From assembly GCF_902859725.1 (NCBI RefSeq), contig NZ_CADIJP010000005.1, forward strand, positions 1 to 64,000: a DNA stretch of 64,000 bases, written 5' to 3'. Shown here one piece after another: positions 47,630 through 55,903 of the stretch. The DNA comes from Achromobacter mucicolens (GTDB lineage: Bacteria; Pseudomonadota; Gammaproteobacteria; Burkholderiales; Burkholderiaceae_B). A model generated the notes under the pieces. The model ran no database searches. It had not been told where the DNA came from and saw only the letters and a list, made by a program, of their open reading frames with translations. Position 1 is the first letter of the stretch, and each line of letters begins with the position of its first letter. Position numbers and translations under genes: made by a program.

Positions 47630-48531
47630 GCTGCATTTCCTTTCAGACCGGGGACCAGGCTGCGCGCCAGGGCCGCGATCGCAAACAAGATTCCCGCGAC
47701 CAGAATGATGGCCGCGCCGGAAGGCACCGGCAGTTCCAGTTCGATGGGCAACATGATGCCGGCGAGCGTGGCGAACATCGCAAACAGCACCGACATCGTG
47801 AAAAACCCCTTGAGCGATTGGGCCAGCATCCGCGCCGCGGCGGCCGGAATCACCAGCAGCGCGCCGACAAGGATGGCGCCGATCACCTTGACAGAAGCCA
47901 CGGTAACCAGCGTCACCAGGATCACGAACAGGTAGTCCATCGCCTTGACGGGTACACCGCGCACGGCGGCAAGCTGCGGATTGAAGCTGGCCAGCATCAG
48001 CCGGTTGTAATTGGGCAGCGCCAGCGCCAAAGCCAGCACCGCCACGCACGTCAGCACCGACAGGTCGTTGCTGTTGACGGTGAGCACCGAGCCGAACAGC
48101 ACGTTCTCCAGGATGTGGATGTTGATGCGCCCGGCCAGCACCAGCAGCAGGCTTGCACCCAGCGCCAGCGACACCGACAGGAACACGCCGATCAAGGTGT
48201 CCGGCGTGAGACGGGTGCGGTTGCTCAGGAAATTGAGCAGGATGCCGAAGATGAGGCAATAGCTGAACAGGCTGCCATACGGGCCGGTGTAGGGCTCGCC
48301 CAGCAGAATGCCGATCGCCACGCCGGTCAGCGCGGCATGGCCCACCGCTTCCGAGAAGAACGCGAAGCGCTTGACCACGACCAGCGTGCCCAGGCCGCCC
48401 AACACCGGCCCGATGATCAGGCCGGCGAGCAGGGCGTTGATGACGAAGCCATAGGCCAGCGAATCGGGCAGCGCGCCGGATTCCGCCGCGCGTTGGATGA
48501 GTTGGCGCAGGTTATCGAAAAAGGCGTTCAT
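47626..48531 (-). CDS. fpvE: Metal ABC transporter permease, FpvE-like (ABC-3 family)
   Basis: 301 residues, eight or nine membrane segments. ABC-3 family (ZnuB/MntB) landmarks: GPVLGGLGTLVVVKRFAFFSEAVGHAALTG near residue 40-70 and AILVGALLVIPAAAARML near 215. Its start overlaps the ATPase stop by four bases and its stop overlaps the next start likewise. It should form the inner-membrane channel for a divalent metal, Fe(II) by analogy. Confidence 0.85.
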   Translation of the reverse strand: MNAFFDNLRQLIQRAAESGALPDSLAYGFVINALLAGLIIGPVLGGLGTLVVVKRFAFFSEAVGHAALTGVAIGILLGEPYTGPYGSLFSYCLIFGILLNFLSNRTRLTPDTLIGVFLSVSLALGASLLLVLAGRINIHILENVLFGSVLTVNSNDLSVLTCVAVLALALALPNYNRLMLASFNPQLAAVRGVPVKAMDYLFVILVTLVTVASVKVIGAILVGALLVIPAAAARMLAQSLKGFFTMSVLFAMFATLAGIMLPIELELPVPSGAAIILVAGILFAIAALARSLVPGLKGNAA

Positions 48532-49298
48532 GCGGCGCGCTCCTGCGGCTGGCCGCCCACGCGCGGGCGGGTGGAAAAGAGCGTCAGCAGCCGGTCGGGC
48601 GTCAGCACTTGCTTAGGAGGACCGTCGCAAAGCACCTGGCGGTTCAGCCCGGTGACGCGGTCGGCCAGGCGGCCGACGGCCTCCAGGTCATGCTCGATCC
48701 AGAGCACGGTCACGCGCTGCGCGCGCCAGCTGTCCAGCAATTGTTCGAACACGCGCACGCCGGCTTCGTCCAGCGCCGACATGGGCTCGTCCAGCACCAC
48801 CATCGATGGGCTGGGCACCAGGCCCTGGGCCAGCAGCACGCGCTGCCGCTCGCCGCCCGACAGCGCGCCCATGCGGCGGTTGCGCTTGTCCTGCATGCCC
48901 ACGCGTTCCAGCGCGGCCGAAATCTCCGCCGACTTTGCGCGCGACAAGCCCAGGAATGCCGGCTTGCGCTGGCACATGGCTGCCATGAAATCGTTGACGG
49001 TCATGGGCAGGCCGCGATCGAACTCCAGCGCCTGCGGGATGTAGCCGATCACGCCCGGCCGATCGCCGGGCCACGTCACGCTGAGCTTGCCGCGATGCGG
49101 CATCTGGCCCAGTAGCGTCTTGACCAGGGAACTCTTGCCGCCGCCGTTGGGGCCCACCAGCGCGTGCACGCTGCCCGCCGTCACGCTAAAGGCGACGTCG
49201 CTGAGGATCTCGGTGCGGCCCAGCGTCAGCGAGATCCGCTCAAAGGTCAGGGTGGGGCCGGGCGCGCCAGCCGGATGCGGGGTCACCGGGCCGGTCAC
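48528..49298 (-). CDS. fpvD: Metal ABC transporter ATP-binding protein, FpvD-like
   Basis: 256 residues with Walker A GPNGGGKSS (49-57), signature LSGGERQ, Walker B VVLDEP and WIEHD. Start GTG at 49298, overlapping the FpvC-like stop (GTGA). ZnuC/MntA class. Partner of the ABC-3 permease downstream. Confidence 0.85.
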   Translation of the reverse strand: MTGPVTPHPAGAPGPTLTFERISLTLGRTEILSDVAFSVTAGSVHALVGPNGGGKSSLVKTLLGQMPHRGKLSVTWPGDRPGVIGYIPQALEFDRGLPMTVNDFMAAMCQRKPAFLGLSRAKSAEISAALERVGMQDKRNRRMGALSGGERQRVLLAQGLVPSPSMVVLDEPMSALDEAGVRVFEQLLDSWRAQRVTVLWIEHDLEAVGRLADRVTGLNRQVLCDGPPKQVLTPDRLLTLFSTRPRVGGQPQERAA

Positions 49299-50254
49299 GC
49301 GCCGGCCTCTTCAATGGCGCGCACGACGGTAGCCAGGTTTTGCGACATTTCCTTCTCGAACTGCTCGGCGCTGTATTCGCCGTACGAGATGTGCGACAGC
49401 GCGTACAGCTTCACCCCAGTTTCACGCTGGATCGTTTCGACGTACGAGGACGGGAAGTTCAGTTCCGAAAAGATCACCTTGACGTCGGCCGCGCGCAATT
49501 GCTCGATGGTGCCCTTGAGCTGGGCCGGGCTGGGCTCGATGCCGTGCGCCGGCTCCACGACGGCCGTGACTTCCAGGCCGAATTCGCGCAGCAGGTAGTC
49601 GTACGCGCCGTGGATGGTCGCCACGCGCAGGTCGGCGTTGGGCGCGGAAGCCAACTTGCCCAGCGCGTCGGCGCGCAGCTTGCGCAGGCGCTGTCCATAG
49701 GCGCGCGCGTTGGCGGTGTAGGCCTGGGCGTTTGCGGGATCGATACGGCCCAGTTCGCGGGCGATGGTGTTGATCTGCGCGATCGAGGCGGTGATCGACA
49801 GGAAGGTGTGCGGATTGACGACCTTGCCCGAATCGCCGCCCCCGCGCGCGGCCATGCCTACCGCGGCCAGCAGCGGCACCTGCGCGTTTGCCTCGATCAC
49901 GGGAATCTTGGGCTTTTCGCTGGCGGCGATCATGCGGTCCGCGAAGTCATCGTGGCCGATTCCGTTGAGCACGACGACGTCCAACGTGCCGATGCGCTTG
50001 ATGTCCTCGGCGCGTGGCTCGTAGGCATGCGGATTGAAGCCCACCGGAATCAGCGGCACGACCTCGGCCTTGTCTCCCACGATGTTGGCGACGTAGCTGT
50101 AATAGGGATGCAGCGTCACGCCGATCTTCAGACGCTTGGCGTCTTCGGCGTGGGCGGGCGCGGGCGCGGTGAACGCGCCGGCCAGCAGCGCCAGCGCGGC
50201 GAGCGGCGCGGCGCAGCGGCGCAGGATCTGGGAGAAAGACGAAAAGGCAGACAT
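49295..50254 (-). CDS. fpvC: ZnuA-like periplasmic metal-binding protein, FpvC-like
   Basis: 319 residues, signal peptide ending APAHA. Metal ligands of the cluster A-I fold are visible: H49 in TLHPYYSY, H76 in NPHAYEP, a histidine in NPHTFLS and another in ATIHGAYDYL. In Pseudomonas FpvC receives iron released from ferripyoverdine. The gene is fifth in the eight-gene run, as fpvC is in fpvGHJKCDEF. A zinc or manganese ligand cannot be excluded from the sequence alone. Confidence 0.82.
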   Translation of the reverse strand: MSAFSSFSQILRRCAAPLAALALLAGAFTAPAPAHAEDAKRLKIGVTLHPYYSYVANIVGDKAEVVPLIPVGFNPHAYEPRAEDIKRIGTLDVVVLNGIGHDDFADRMIAASEKPKIPVIEANAQVPLLAAVGMAARGGGDSGKVVNPHTFLSITASIAQINTIARELGRIDPANAQAYTANARAYGQRLRKLRADALGKLASAPNADLRVATIHGAYDYLLREFGLEVTAVVEPAHGIEPSPAQLKGTIEQLRAADVKVIFSELNFPSSYVETIQRETGVKLYALSHISYGEYSAEQFEKEMSQNLATVVRAIEEAGA

Positions 50255-50297
50255 AAATCCGTAGGCTCGTGTCGGAAGGCGAAGGGGGAGGGCCCGG

Positions 50298-50906
50298 TCA
50301 GGGCTTGTTCTGGCGGGTGACGCCGGCATCGAACTGGGCGGCGACCTGCAGCCAGCCCGCCGCCGCCAATGCGGCATCGTCGGTGCGTTCCGGGACGCGG
50401 GTTGCCGCATTCCGGGCCAGCCAGACATCGACCTGGGCGGGCGCACTGCCGTCATGGTCATGGCCGTCCTTGGCGTGGCCGTCTTCGGCGCGCATCAGGA
50501 ACGATCCGGCCAGCTTGGCATCCGCCGTCTGCCCCACATACAGGGCTTTGCCCGCCTGACGCTCCAAGCGCCACACGTGGCCGCCGCGCACGGCGGTGCT
50601 GTTGTCGGTGACGAAAGGCGGCAGTCCCTGCGCGGCCAGATCGGCGACCGAGGGCAGCGGCTCGCCGGCTTGCAGGGCAAATCCGATTTCCTCGTAGGCG
50701 ACGCGCAGGTCGGCGTAGATGCCCTGTTCGGCGGGCGTCAGGTCGCGTCGTGCGTCGATCTGGGTGGCGGCGAGCGGCGCGCTTTCGGGCGGCGCTTCGC
50801 GCAGTCCGATATACCCCGCGGCGGCCGCGACGATGACCACGCAGGCGCCCAGCACCGCAAGGGTTTCGTGACCGGCGCCCGCGGGGCGGATGACTTGTGT
50901 GTGCAT
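50298..50906 (-). CDS. fpvK: DUF6162 membrane-anchored protein, FpvK-like
   Basis: 202 residues: one N-terminal membrane segment (about 15-35), then a periplasmic domain with a His/Asp-rich stretch, EDGHAKDGHDHDG, that may bind metal. Position between the FpvJ-like and FpvC-like genes matches fpvK. The function in Pseudomonas is not fully known; the complex FpvGHJK reduces and releases iron. Confidence 0.72.
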   Translation of the reverse strand: MHTQVIRPAGAGHETLAVLGACVVIVAAAAGYIGLREAPPESAPLAATQIDARRDLTPAEQGIYADLRVAYEEIGFALQAGEPLPSVADLAAQGLPPFVTDNSTAVRGGHVWRLERQAGKALYVGQTADAKLAGSFLMRAEDGHAKDGHDHDGSAPAQVDVWLARNAATRVPERTDDAALAAAGWLQVAAQFDAGVTRQNKP

Positions 50907-50924
50907 GCTGCGGTTGGCCGGGGC

Positions 50925-51251
50925 TTACTGGATGTCGACGTGGTCGATCTCGACCACGTGGCCGGGACCCGCGTCAAACAGGACGTAGAACTCGCCGTTC
51001 GGCCGCTTGAACGACATCTTGGAATCCGCATCCAGCTTGCCCGGCACGAGGATCTGTTCGTCGTAGGAGATGACGTCCATGGTGACGCCGGCCGCGCCGC
51101 TGCCGTCGGAGAATCCGCCGGTGCACTGGATCTGTTCCTTGCCCTCGGCCTTGCATTCGGCCATCGGATTGTGCGCCAGGGCCGAAGCGCTGGCGGTCAA
51201 CAGCGCGCCAAGCAGGGCGGCGCGAAAGCGGTTCGCAAAAACTGCGTTCAT
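50925..51251 (-). CDS. fpvJ: Small periplasmic protein, FpvJ-like
   Basis: 108 residues with a signal peptide (cleavage after ASALA). Two cysteines, ECKAEGKEQIQC, and a beta-rich body. The start overlaps the stop of the following partner by four bases. Identified by gene order and size (FpvJ is a small periplasmic protein); no catalytic motif is seen. Confidence 0.68.
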   Translation of the reverse strand: MNAVFANRFRAALLGALLTASASALAHNPMAECKAEGKEQIQCTGGFSDGSGAAGVTMDVISYDEQILVPGKLDADSKMSFKRPNGEFYVLFDAGPGHVVEIDHVDIQ

Positions 51252-51784
51252 CGGGATGCTCCTTGTTTCTTCAGCCACTCGACGGTGGCGGGGGACGCGG
51301 TGGCGATGGGCCACGCCGCCTGATGCACCGAACCGTCCCAGCCCTCCGCCGTGATCCAGAGATCGGCGTCCGGGGCGGTGCGCGGGGGAATCGGCACGGT
51401 GGCAAAGGCCCGGTGCGGGCTGCCAAAGAAGATCGAGCCCGCGGCGCGCAGGCTGCGCGGCTTGCCCACGCGCACGTAGACCGCACGGATCTGGTCCTTG
51501 CAGCCTTCGCATTGCGCCATGGTGAAGGTCTTGACCATGCCGGCCGGGTCGGACTTGGGCGGTTCAACCTGCCATTCGGCCAGCTGCAGCTTCCATGGGC
51601 CGACCTGCAGGTCGCCGGCGGGGCGCTGGCCCAGGCCCATCGACCCGCGCGACAACGCCAGGTTATCGAAATACTTCGGGACGTAGAGGATCGGCAGGAT
51701 GAGCAGCAGCGCGCTCAGGTGAAAGCGCCAGCGGCGCCAGAGGCTGGGCTTGGGCGCGGCGGCGAGGGTTGCGGTCTTGCTCAT
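51248..51784 (-). CDS. fpvH: Membrane-anchored periplasmic protein, FpvH-like
   Basis: 178 residues, one membrane segment at about 20-40, then a periplasmic domain with a CEGC pair (AQCEGCKDQIRAVYV). The start overlaps the PepSY gene stop (ATGA). Gene order PepSY-this-small periplasmic-DUF6162 equals fpvG-H-J-K. Role inferred: part of the complex that reduces or accepts siderophore iron. Confidence 0.7.
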   Translation of the reverse strand: MSKTATLAAAPKPSLWRRWRFHLSALLLILPILYVPKYFDNLALSRGSMGLGQRPAGDLQVGPWKLQLAEWQVEPPKSDPAGMVKTFTMAQCEGCKDQIRAVYVRVGKPRSLRAAGSIFFGSPHRAFATVPIPPRTAPDADLWITAEGWDGSVHQAAWPIATASPATVEWLKKQGASR

Positions 51785-52956
51785 TCGGTCACCTCACGGG
51801 CGTCGGTGCGGGCTGCGCGGGCAGGGCGCAGCGCCTTGGCGGTGGCTTGCGCGGTGCGCTTGGTCCAGATCAGCAGGCCGCTCAGCGACATCATCGTCAG
51901 CAGCAGGCCAAACAGAAACCACACCAGCTTCAGCCAGAATCCGCCGAAGTCGCCGGTGTGCAGCGGCCGCATGGATTCGGTGAAGAATTCCAGGCCGCTG
52001 CGATCGGACAGGCGGCGCACTTCCTCGACGGCGCCGTTGTACGGATTGATCTTGGCGTATTGATACATCAGCGGATAGGCGCCGCGGCCCGAGATGGTGA
52101 TCGGGTCATAGGCATTGCCGGGGAAAAACACCTGCTGCGTCTCCAGGCCGGGCAGCTCGCGCTCGGCAATGCCGACGATCTGGTCGAGCGGCAGGCGTTT
52201 GACGGTGTCGCCGGGCGCGACGGTCGGCACCTGGTCGCGCGCCACGACGGCGGGGACGCCCTGCGTTGAGATCGTGGTGGCCGTATCGAACAGCACGGCC
52301 TGCACCAGGAACCAGATCGCGCTGACCGAGATCAGCAGGATGAACCAGACGGACCACAACCCCGACAAGCGGTGGAAGTCGCCCCAGAAAATCCGGGCGC
52401 CCTGGCCGACGCGCAGGCGCGGCTTCTGGAAATACGCGCGCCAGAACCGTTTGTAGACGACGAGACCCGTGATGAGCGAGAGCAGCATCGGCACGGACAG
52501 CAGCGACACCAGATACCAGCCCCAGCTATAGCCATTCGTGAACGGAATCAACAGCCAGCCGTGCAACGCGCGCATGAACTGGCGCAGGTCAAAGTTCAGG
52601 GCAGGGCCTTGGACATCACCGGTATAGGGATTGACGTAGATCGAGGTGAATCGCGCGCCCGGATATCCGACCGAGGCCGTCAGGGCGAATTGGGATTCCT
52701 CGGGCCAGGACAGCCGCTGCACGGAAGCGTCGGGCTCTTGCTTGGCGATGGCGTCCATCAAATCCTGGTAGCCCATGCGCGGGGTATCGGCATCGGGCGC
52801 CTGGGCGCGAACGGCGGGATTGATGAGCCAGACGATTTCCTGGCTGATGACGGCGATGGTTCCGGTCGCACAGATGAAGAAAAGGAAAATCCAGATCGGC
52901 AAGGCCAGCCAACTGTGGACGAGAAACCATAATTTGGAGCGCGATGGCTTGGCCAT
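51781..52956 (-). CDS. fpvG: PepSY-domain inner-membrane reductase, FpvG-like
   Basis: 391 residues from the ATG at 52956. Four membrane segments with histidines at their edges (LWFLVHSWLALPIWIF near 10-25, RALHGWLLIPF, GDFHRLSGLWSVWFILL), consistent with haem-binding reductases. PepSY domains lie in the periplasmic loops. FpvG is the inner-membrane reductase that strips iron from ferripyoverdine. First gene of the operon, 72 bases from a Fur-box-like site. The open frame continues upstream to 53784 but is a shadow of the plus-strand gene. Confidence 0.8.
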   Translation of the reverse strand: MAKPSRSKLWFLVHSWLALPIWIFLFFICATGTIAVISQEIVWLINPAVRAQAPDADTPRMGYQDLMDAIAKQEPDASVQRLSWPEESQFALTASVGYPGARFTSIYVNPYTGDVQGPALNFDLRQFMRALHGWLLIPFTNGYSWGWYLVSLLSVPMLLSLITGLVVYKRFWRAYFQKPRLRVGQGARIFWGDFHRLSGLWSVWFILLISVSAIWFLVQAVLFDTATTISTQGVPAVVARDQVPTVAPGDTVKRLPLDQIVGIAERELPGLETQQVFFPGNAYDPITISGRGAYPLMYQYAKINPYNGAVEEVRRLSDRSGLEFFTESMRPLHTGDFGGFWLKLVWFLFGLLLTMMSLSGLLIWTKRTAQATAKALRPARAARTDAREVTE

Positions 52957-53028
52957 TCGAGAACTGTCCGAAGAACGTGAGAAGTGGATCTGGTCCCATT
53001 TAAGGGAGGTGTCAGGCGGAATTCTAGC

Positions 53029-53041
53029 AAGAATCGTTCTC
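53029..53041. promoter_or_regulatory. Fur-box-like site in the divergent promoter
   Basis: AAGAATCGTTCTC reads on the other strand as GAGAACGATTCTT, matching GAGAATCATTCTC at 10 of 13 positions. It sits between the FpvG-like start (52956) and the first DUF2946 start (53167), so one site could control both operons. Confidence 0.5.
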
Positions 53042-53166
53042 AATTGTCTTCGCGACTGGCTTTGGATCCGTCCTGCACCCGCAGCCGCACTCGCAACGTG
53101 ATGGCGCCACCGGTGTTTAAAATGCCCCCCTTGGCGCCTAAATCGGCCGCCGCCCGGACCCCCCGC

Positions 53167-53628
53167 ATGCACGCCTTTCCGTCCTCGCCGTCCTTGCGCC
53201 CAGCCGCTGCCGCCGCCCTTGCGCGGCTGCTGCTGCTGGTGTTGCTGGCCGCGCGGGCGCTGGTGCCCACCGGCTACATGCCGGATGTGCAGGCGCTCAA
53301 GCAGGGCCGTTTCGCGCTGGGCTTCTGCGCGGCGGGGGGTGGCGTTTTTCCCGGCATGCCGGGTCTGGCCGACCCGCACGCGCATGCCGGCGACTCGCAT
53401 GGCCATCACGGGCACCCGGATTCCTCTGGGCACGTCGGCGCCGGTCAGGAATGTCCGTTTGGGCTGAGCGCGCACCCGGCACTGCTGTCGCCGCCAGCCT
53501 TGGCGCTGATCCCCACGCTGCTCGGCTGGCGGGTGCAGCCTTCGCCGCAAGCCGACAGTCCGCGGCCCCCCATGCCTGCCGCCGGCCCGCCGCTGGGCCA
53601 GCGCGCGCCGCCTCGAATCACCGGATGA
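53167..53628 (+). CDS. DUF2946 family protein, His-rich
   Basis: 153 residues. N-terminal membrane segment (LARLLLLVLLAARALVPTGYMP) followed by a His-rich stretch, DPHAHAGDSHGHHGHPD (about residues 69-85), and a CPFG motif. DUF2946 proteins are small predicted metal-related membrane proteins often found with copper TonB receptors and PepSY proteins. In-frame ATGs at 53101 and 53122 would extend the N-terminus. First gene of the rightward operon. Confidence 0.75.
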   Translation: MHAFPSSPSLRPAAAAALARLLLLVLLAARALVPTGYMPDVQALKQGRFALGFCAAGGGVFPGMPGLADPHAHAGDSHGHHGHPDSSGHVGAGQECPFGLSAHPALLSPPALALIPTLLGWRVQPSPQADSPRPPMPAAGPPLGQRAPPRITG

Positions 53629-53701
53629 CATTCGTCGCCGTGCGCCTTGCGCGCACGCTGGCCGCCCCTTGCGGGCGGCGTCCGTTGTTGTCGAGACCCT
53701 T

Positions 53702-55150
53702 ATGACCACTGATACTCTGGTTAGCCCCGCCGCGTCCGCGCGGCCGCGGACCGCGAGCGGCAGCGCGTTTCTCGCGCTGCTCACCCGGCTGCATTTCTAT
53801 ATAGGCCTGTTCGTCGGCCCCTTCATCCTGGTGGCGGCAGTGACCGGCACCCTGTTCGTCCTGACTCCGCAACTTGAAAGCGTCATCTACGCCGACCAGT
53901 TGCGTACGGACTCCGCCGGCACCGCGCAGCCCTTGGCCGCGCAGGTCGAGGCGGCACGGGCGCGCATCGGCCCGGGTCCGCGCCTGTTTGCCGTCCGGCC
54001 TGCACCCGGACCGGGCGAGACCACGCGCGTCATGTTCACGCAGCCCGGCATGGGCGACTCCGAATCCCGTGCGCTGTTTGTCGATCCCGTCACCCTGGCC
54101 ATCAAGGGCGACATGGTCGTCTACGGGACCAGCGGCACGCTGCCTTTCCGGACCAAACTGGACTACCTGCACCGCAATCTGATGCTGGGCGACCTGGGAC
54201 GCAACTACAGCGAGCTGGCGGCGTCGTGGTTGTGGGTGGCCACGCTTGGGGGGCTCGTGCTGTGGTTTGCACGCCGGAGCCGCGACAAGGCGGCGGCAGC
54301 GCGCAGCCCGCGCCTGCGCGCGCGGCGCTGGCACGGTCTGTTGGGGCTGTGGATCGGGATCGGTCTGGTGTTCTTCTCGGCCACGGGGCTGACCTGGTCG
54401 AACTGGGCGGGCGCGCGCGTGGACCAATTGCGGGCGCAATTGGGATGGATTACACCGGCGGTGTCGCTGAAACTGCCGGCCGCCGGAATGCCGGCCACCG
54501 GAATGCCGGCCACCGGATCGCCGGCCGCCGGATCGCCGGCCGTGCCCGAGGGCGGCGAGCACGCTCATCATCATGGCGGCCAGCATGACCACGCCGCTAT
54601 GATGATGGCGCCGGACAACGCGGCCTCCGGCTTTGACCGCGTGCTGCAGGCGGCCCGGCAGGGCGGCATCGACAGCAGCCAGCTCGAAATCCGCCCGCCG
54701 CGCGCTGAAGGCCAGGCCTGGATGGTGCGCGAGGTGGACCGCTCCTGGCCCACGCAAGTCGACACCATTGCGCTGGATCCGTCGACCTACGCCATCACGA
54801 GCCGCGCAGACTTCGACACCTTTCCGCTCATCGCCAAGCTGATCCGGTGGGGCGTGGACATGCACATGGGCATCCTGTTCGGCTGGCCCAATCAGCTCTT
54901 GATGGCCGCGATGGGCATCGCGCTGACGGCGATGATCGTCCTGGGTTACCGGATGTGGTGGCTGCGCCGGCCGGCGGCCCCGGCAGGGCAGACGCTTACG
55001 CAGGCGTGGCGCGATCTGTCCTGGCCGGGCCGCATCGCGACGGCGGCTGTCGCGCTCGCGCTAGGCTGGTGCCTGCCGGTAATGGGCGTGAGCCTCGCCG
55101 CGTTCCTCGTGATCGACGTGTTGCGGTGGATGGCGGCCAGACGCGCTTGA
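53702..55150 (+). CDS. PepSY-domain membrane protein with repeat and His-rich insert
   Basis: 482 residues, four main membrane segments: N-terminal HFYIGLFVGPFILVAAVTGTLF, about 170-190 after the first periplasmic loop, GLLGLWIGIGLVFFSATGL, and C-terminal pairs. In the second periplasmic loop (about 258-300) lie four 15-bp repeats encoding PATGM-type pentapeptides, followed by EHAHHHGGQHDHAAMM. The PepSY reductase fold suggests electron transfer to periplasmic metals. It follows the first DUF2946 gene and precedes the broken one. Confidence 0.85.
   Translation: MTTDTLVSPAASARPRTASGSAFLALLTRLHFYIGLFVGPFILVAAVTGTLFVLTPQLESVIYADQLRTDSAGTAQPLAAQVEAARARIGPGPRLFAVRPAPGPGETTRVMFTQPGMGDSESRALFVDPVTLAIKGDMVVYGTSGTLPFRTKLDYLHRNLMLGDLGRNYSELAASWLWVATLGGLVLWFARRSRDKAAAARSPRLRARRWHGLLGLWIGIGLVFFSATGLTWSNWAGARVDQLRAQLGWITPAVSLKLPAAGMPATGMPATGSPAAGSPAVPEGGEHAHHHGGQHDHAAMMMAPDNAASGFDRVLQAARQGGIDSSQLEIRPPRAEGQAWMVREVDRSWPTQVDTIALDPSTYAITSRADFDTFPLIAKLIRWGVDMHMGILFGWPNQLLMAAMGIALTAMIVLGYRMWWLRRPAAPAGQTLTQAWRDLSWPGRIATAAVALALGWCLPVMGVSLAAFLVIDVLRWMAARRA
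54476..54535 (+). repeat. Four tandem 15-bp in-frame repeats
   Basis: Units CCGGCCGCCGGAATG, CCGGCCACCGGAATG, CCGGCCACCGGATCG and CCGGCCGCCGGATCG, then a partial fifth. Each encodes a P-A-(A/T)-G-(M/S) pentapeptide, so copy-number changes keep the frame. Confidence 0.85.
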
Positions 55151-55238
55151 TATGCGTCAACGGGCGGCGCAGATCGCAGGCGGCGGGCCGGATTCGGGGC
55201 CGGATCCGCGCTACCATCTGCGCCGTCAAGGGGATCCG

Positions 55239-55698
55239 ATGTACCGATGCGCCACTGCTGCAAGACGATGGGTTTCGCTGTTCGCAGCGGCCCTGTTCGT
55301 CTTTCAGGCGATGATTGCCTCGGCGGCGCTCGCCGGATCCGGCGGCGCCGGGGGGGGCAGGGGGATCCCCAGTCTTCGGCGCCACCACCATCATCTGCAC
55401 GGCTAGCGGGCCGCGCGTGGTCACCATTGGCCAGGAAGGCGCCATCCCACGCAACATCCCTGGCGCCAACCAAGAGGCCACGCCGGACGCCGCGCAACAT
55501 AGCGGCGCGATGCCGCACTGCTGCGTCGCGGGGTGCGCCATGCTGGGCGGCGCCGCGCTGCCGGCATTGTGGCTGCTTGCATGGCTGTTGCCCACCTTGG
55601 CCCAGCCTGACGCGCCGCCCGCCACCCACGATACTCACTTCTCCAGTGCGCTCGCGCGGCTGCCGCAGCAGCCGCGTGCGCCGCCATCCGCCGCCTGA
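55239..55698 (+). pseudogene. DUF2946 family gene frameshifted at a run of eight G
   Basis: The ATG at 55239 gives MYRCATAARRWVSLFAAALFVFQA, a good DUF2946 N-terminus, up to ALAGSGGAGG. The frame then stops at 55406, while the plus-one frame continues with SPVFGATTIICTASGPRVV and the membrane segment, ending at 55698. The switch falls at the G run 55350-55357; seven G would give one open frame of 152 residues. It could be a phase-variable gene, an inactive gene or a sequencing error. A cysteine pair, MPHCCVAGC, is present in the second half. Confidence 0.75.
55350..55357 (+). repeat. Homopolymer of eight G
   Basis: Run of eight G inside the DUF2946 gene; the place where the two halves of the frame separate. 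Confidence 0.9.
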
Positions 55699-55903
55699 CG
55701 GCTTTCCTCCCTGCATTTTCGGCTTGCATCGCGCCGCTCGCCGCTAGCGGGCGCGGCGCCGACCGCTGACGCCTGTCCGCCTGTCCGCTCGTGGCCTGGC
55801 CCCCGATCCGTGGGGTCAGGCGCCGGGGCGTGCCTGCGCGCGGCTTTGGCGCACAAGACGGCAAGCCACGACCTCCCAATTCCACGTTGGACCCGATTCC
55901 GAT

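Noticed and set aside
54476-54535. Tandem repeats as a CRISPR-like array
   Set aside because: Units are 15 bp, contiguous without spacers and in frame within a membrane protein gene.
55699-55903. Cobalamin or other riboswitch upstream of the OprC-like receptor
   Set aside because: No B12-box-like sequence is seen; only one GC-rich dyad is present and the receptor is of the copper class.
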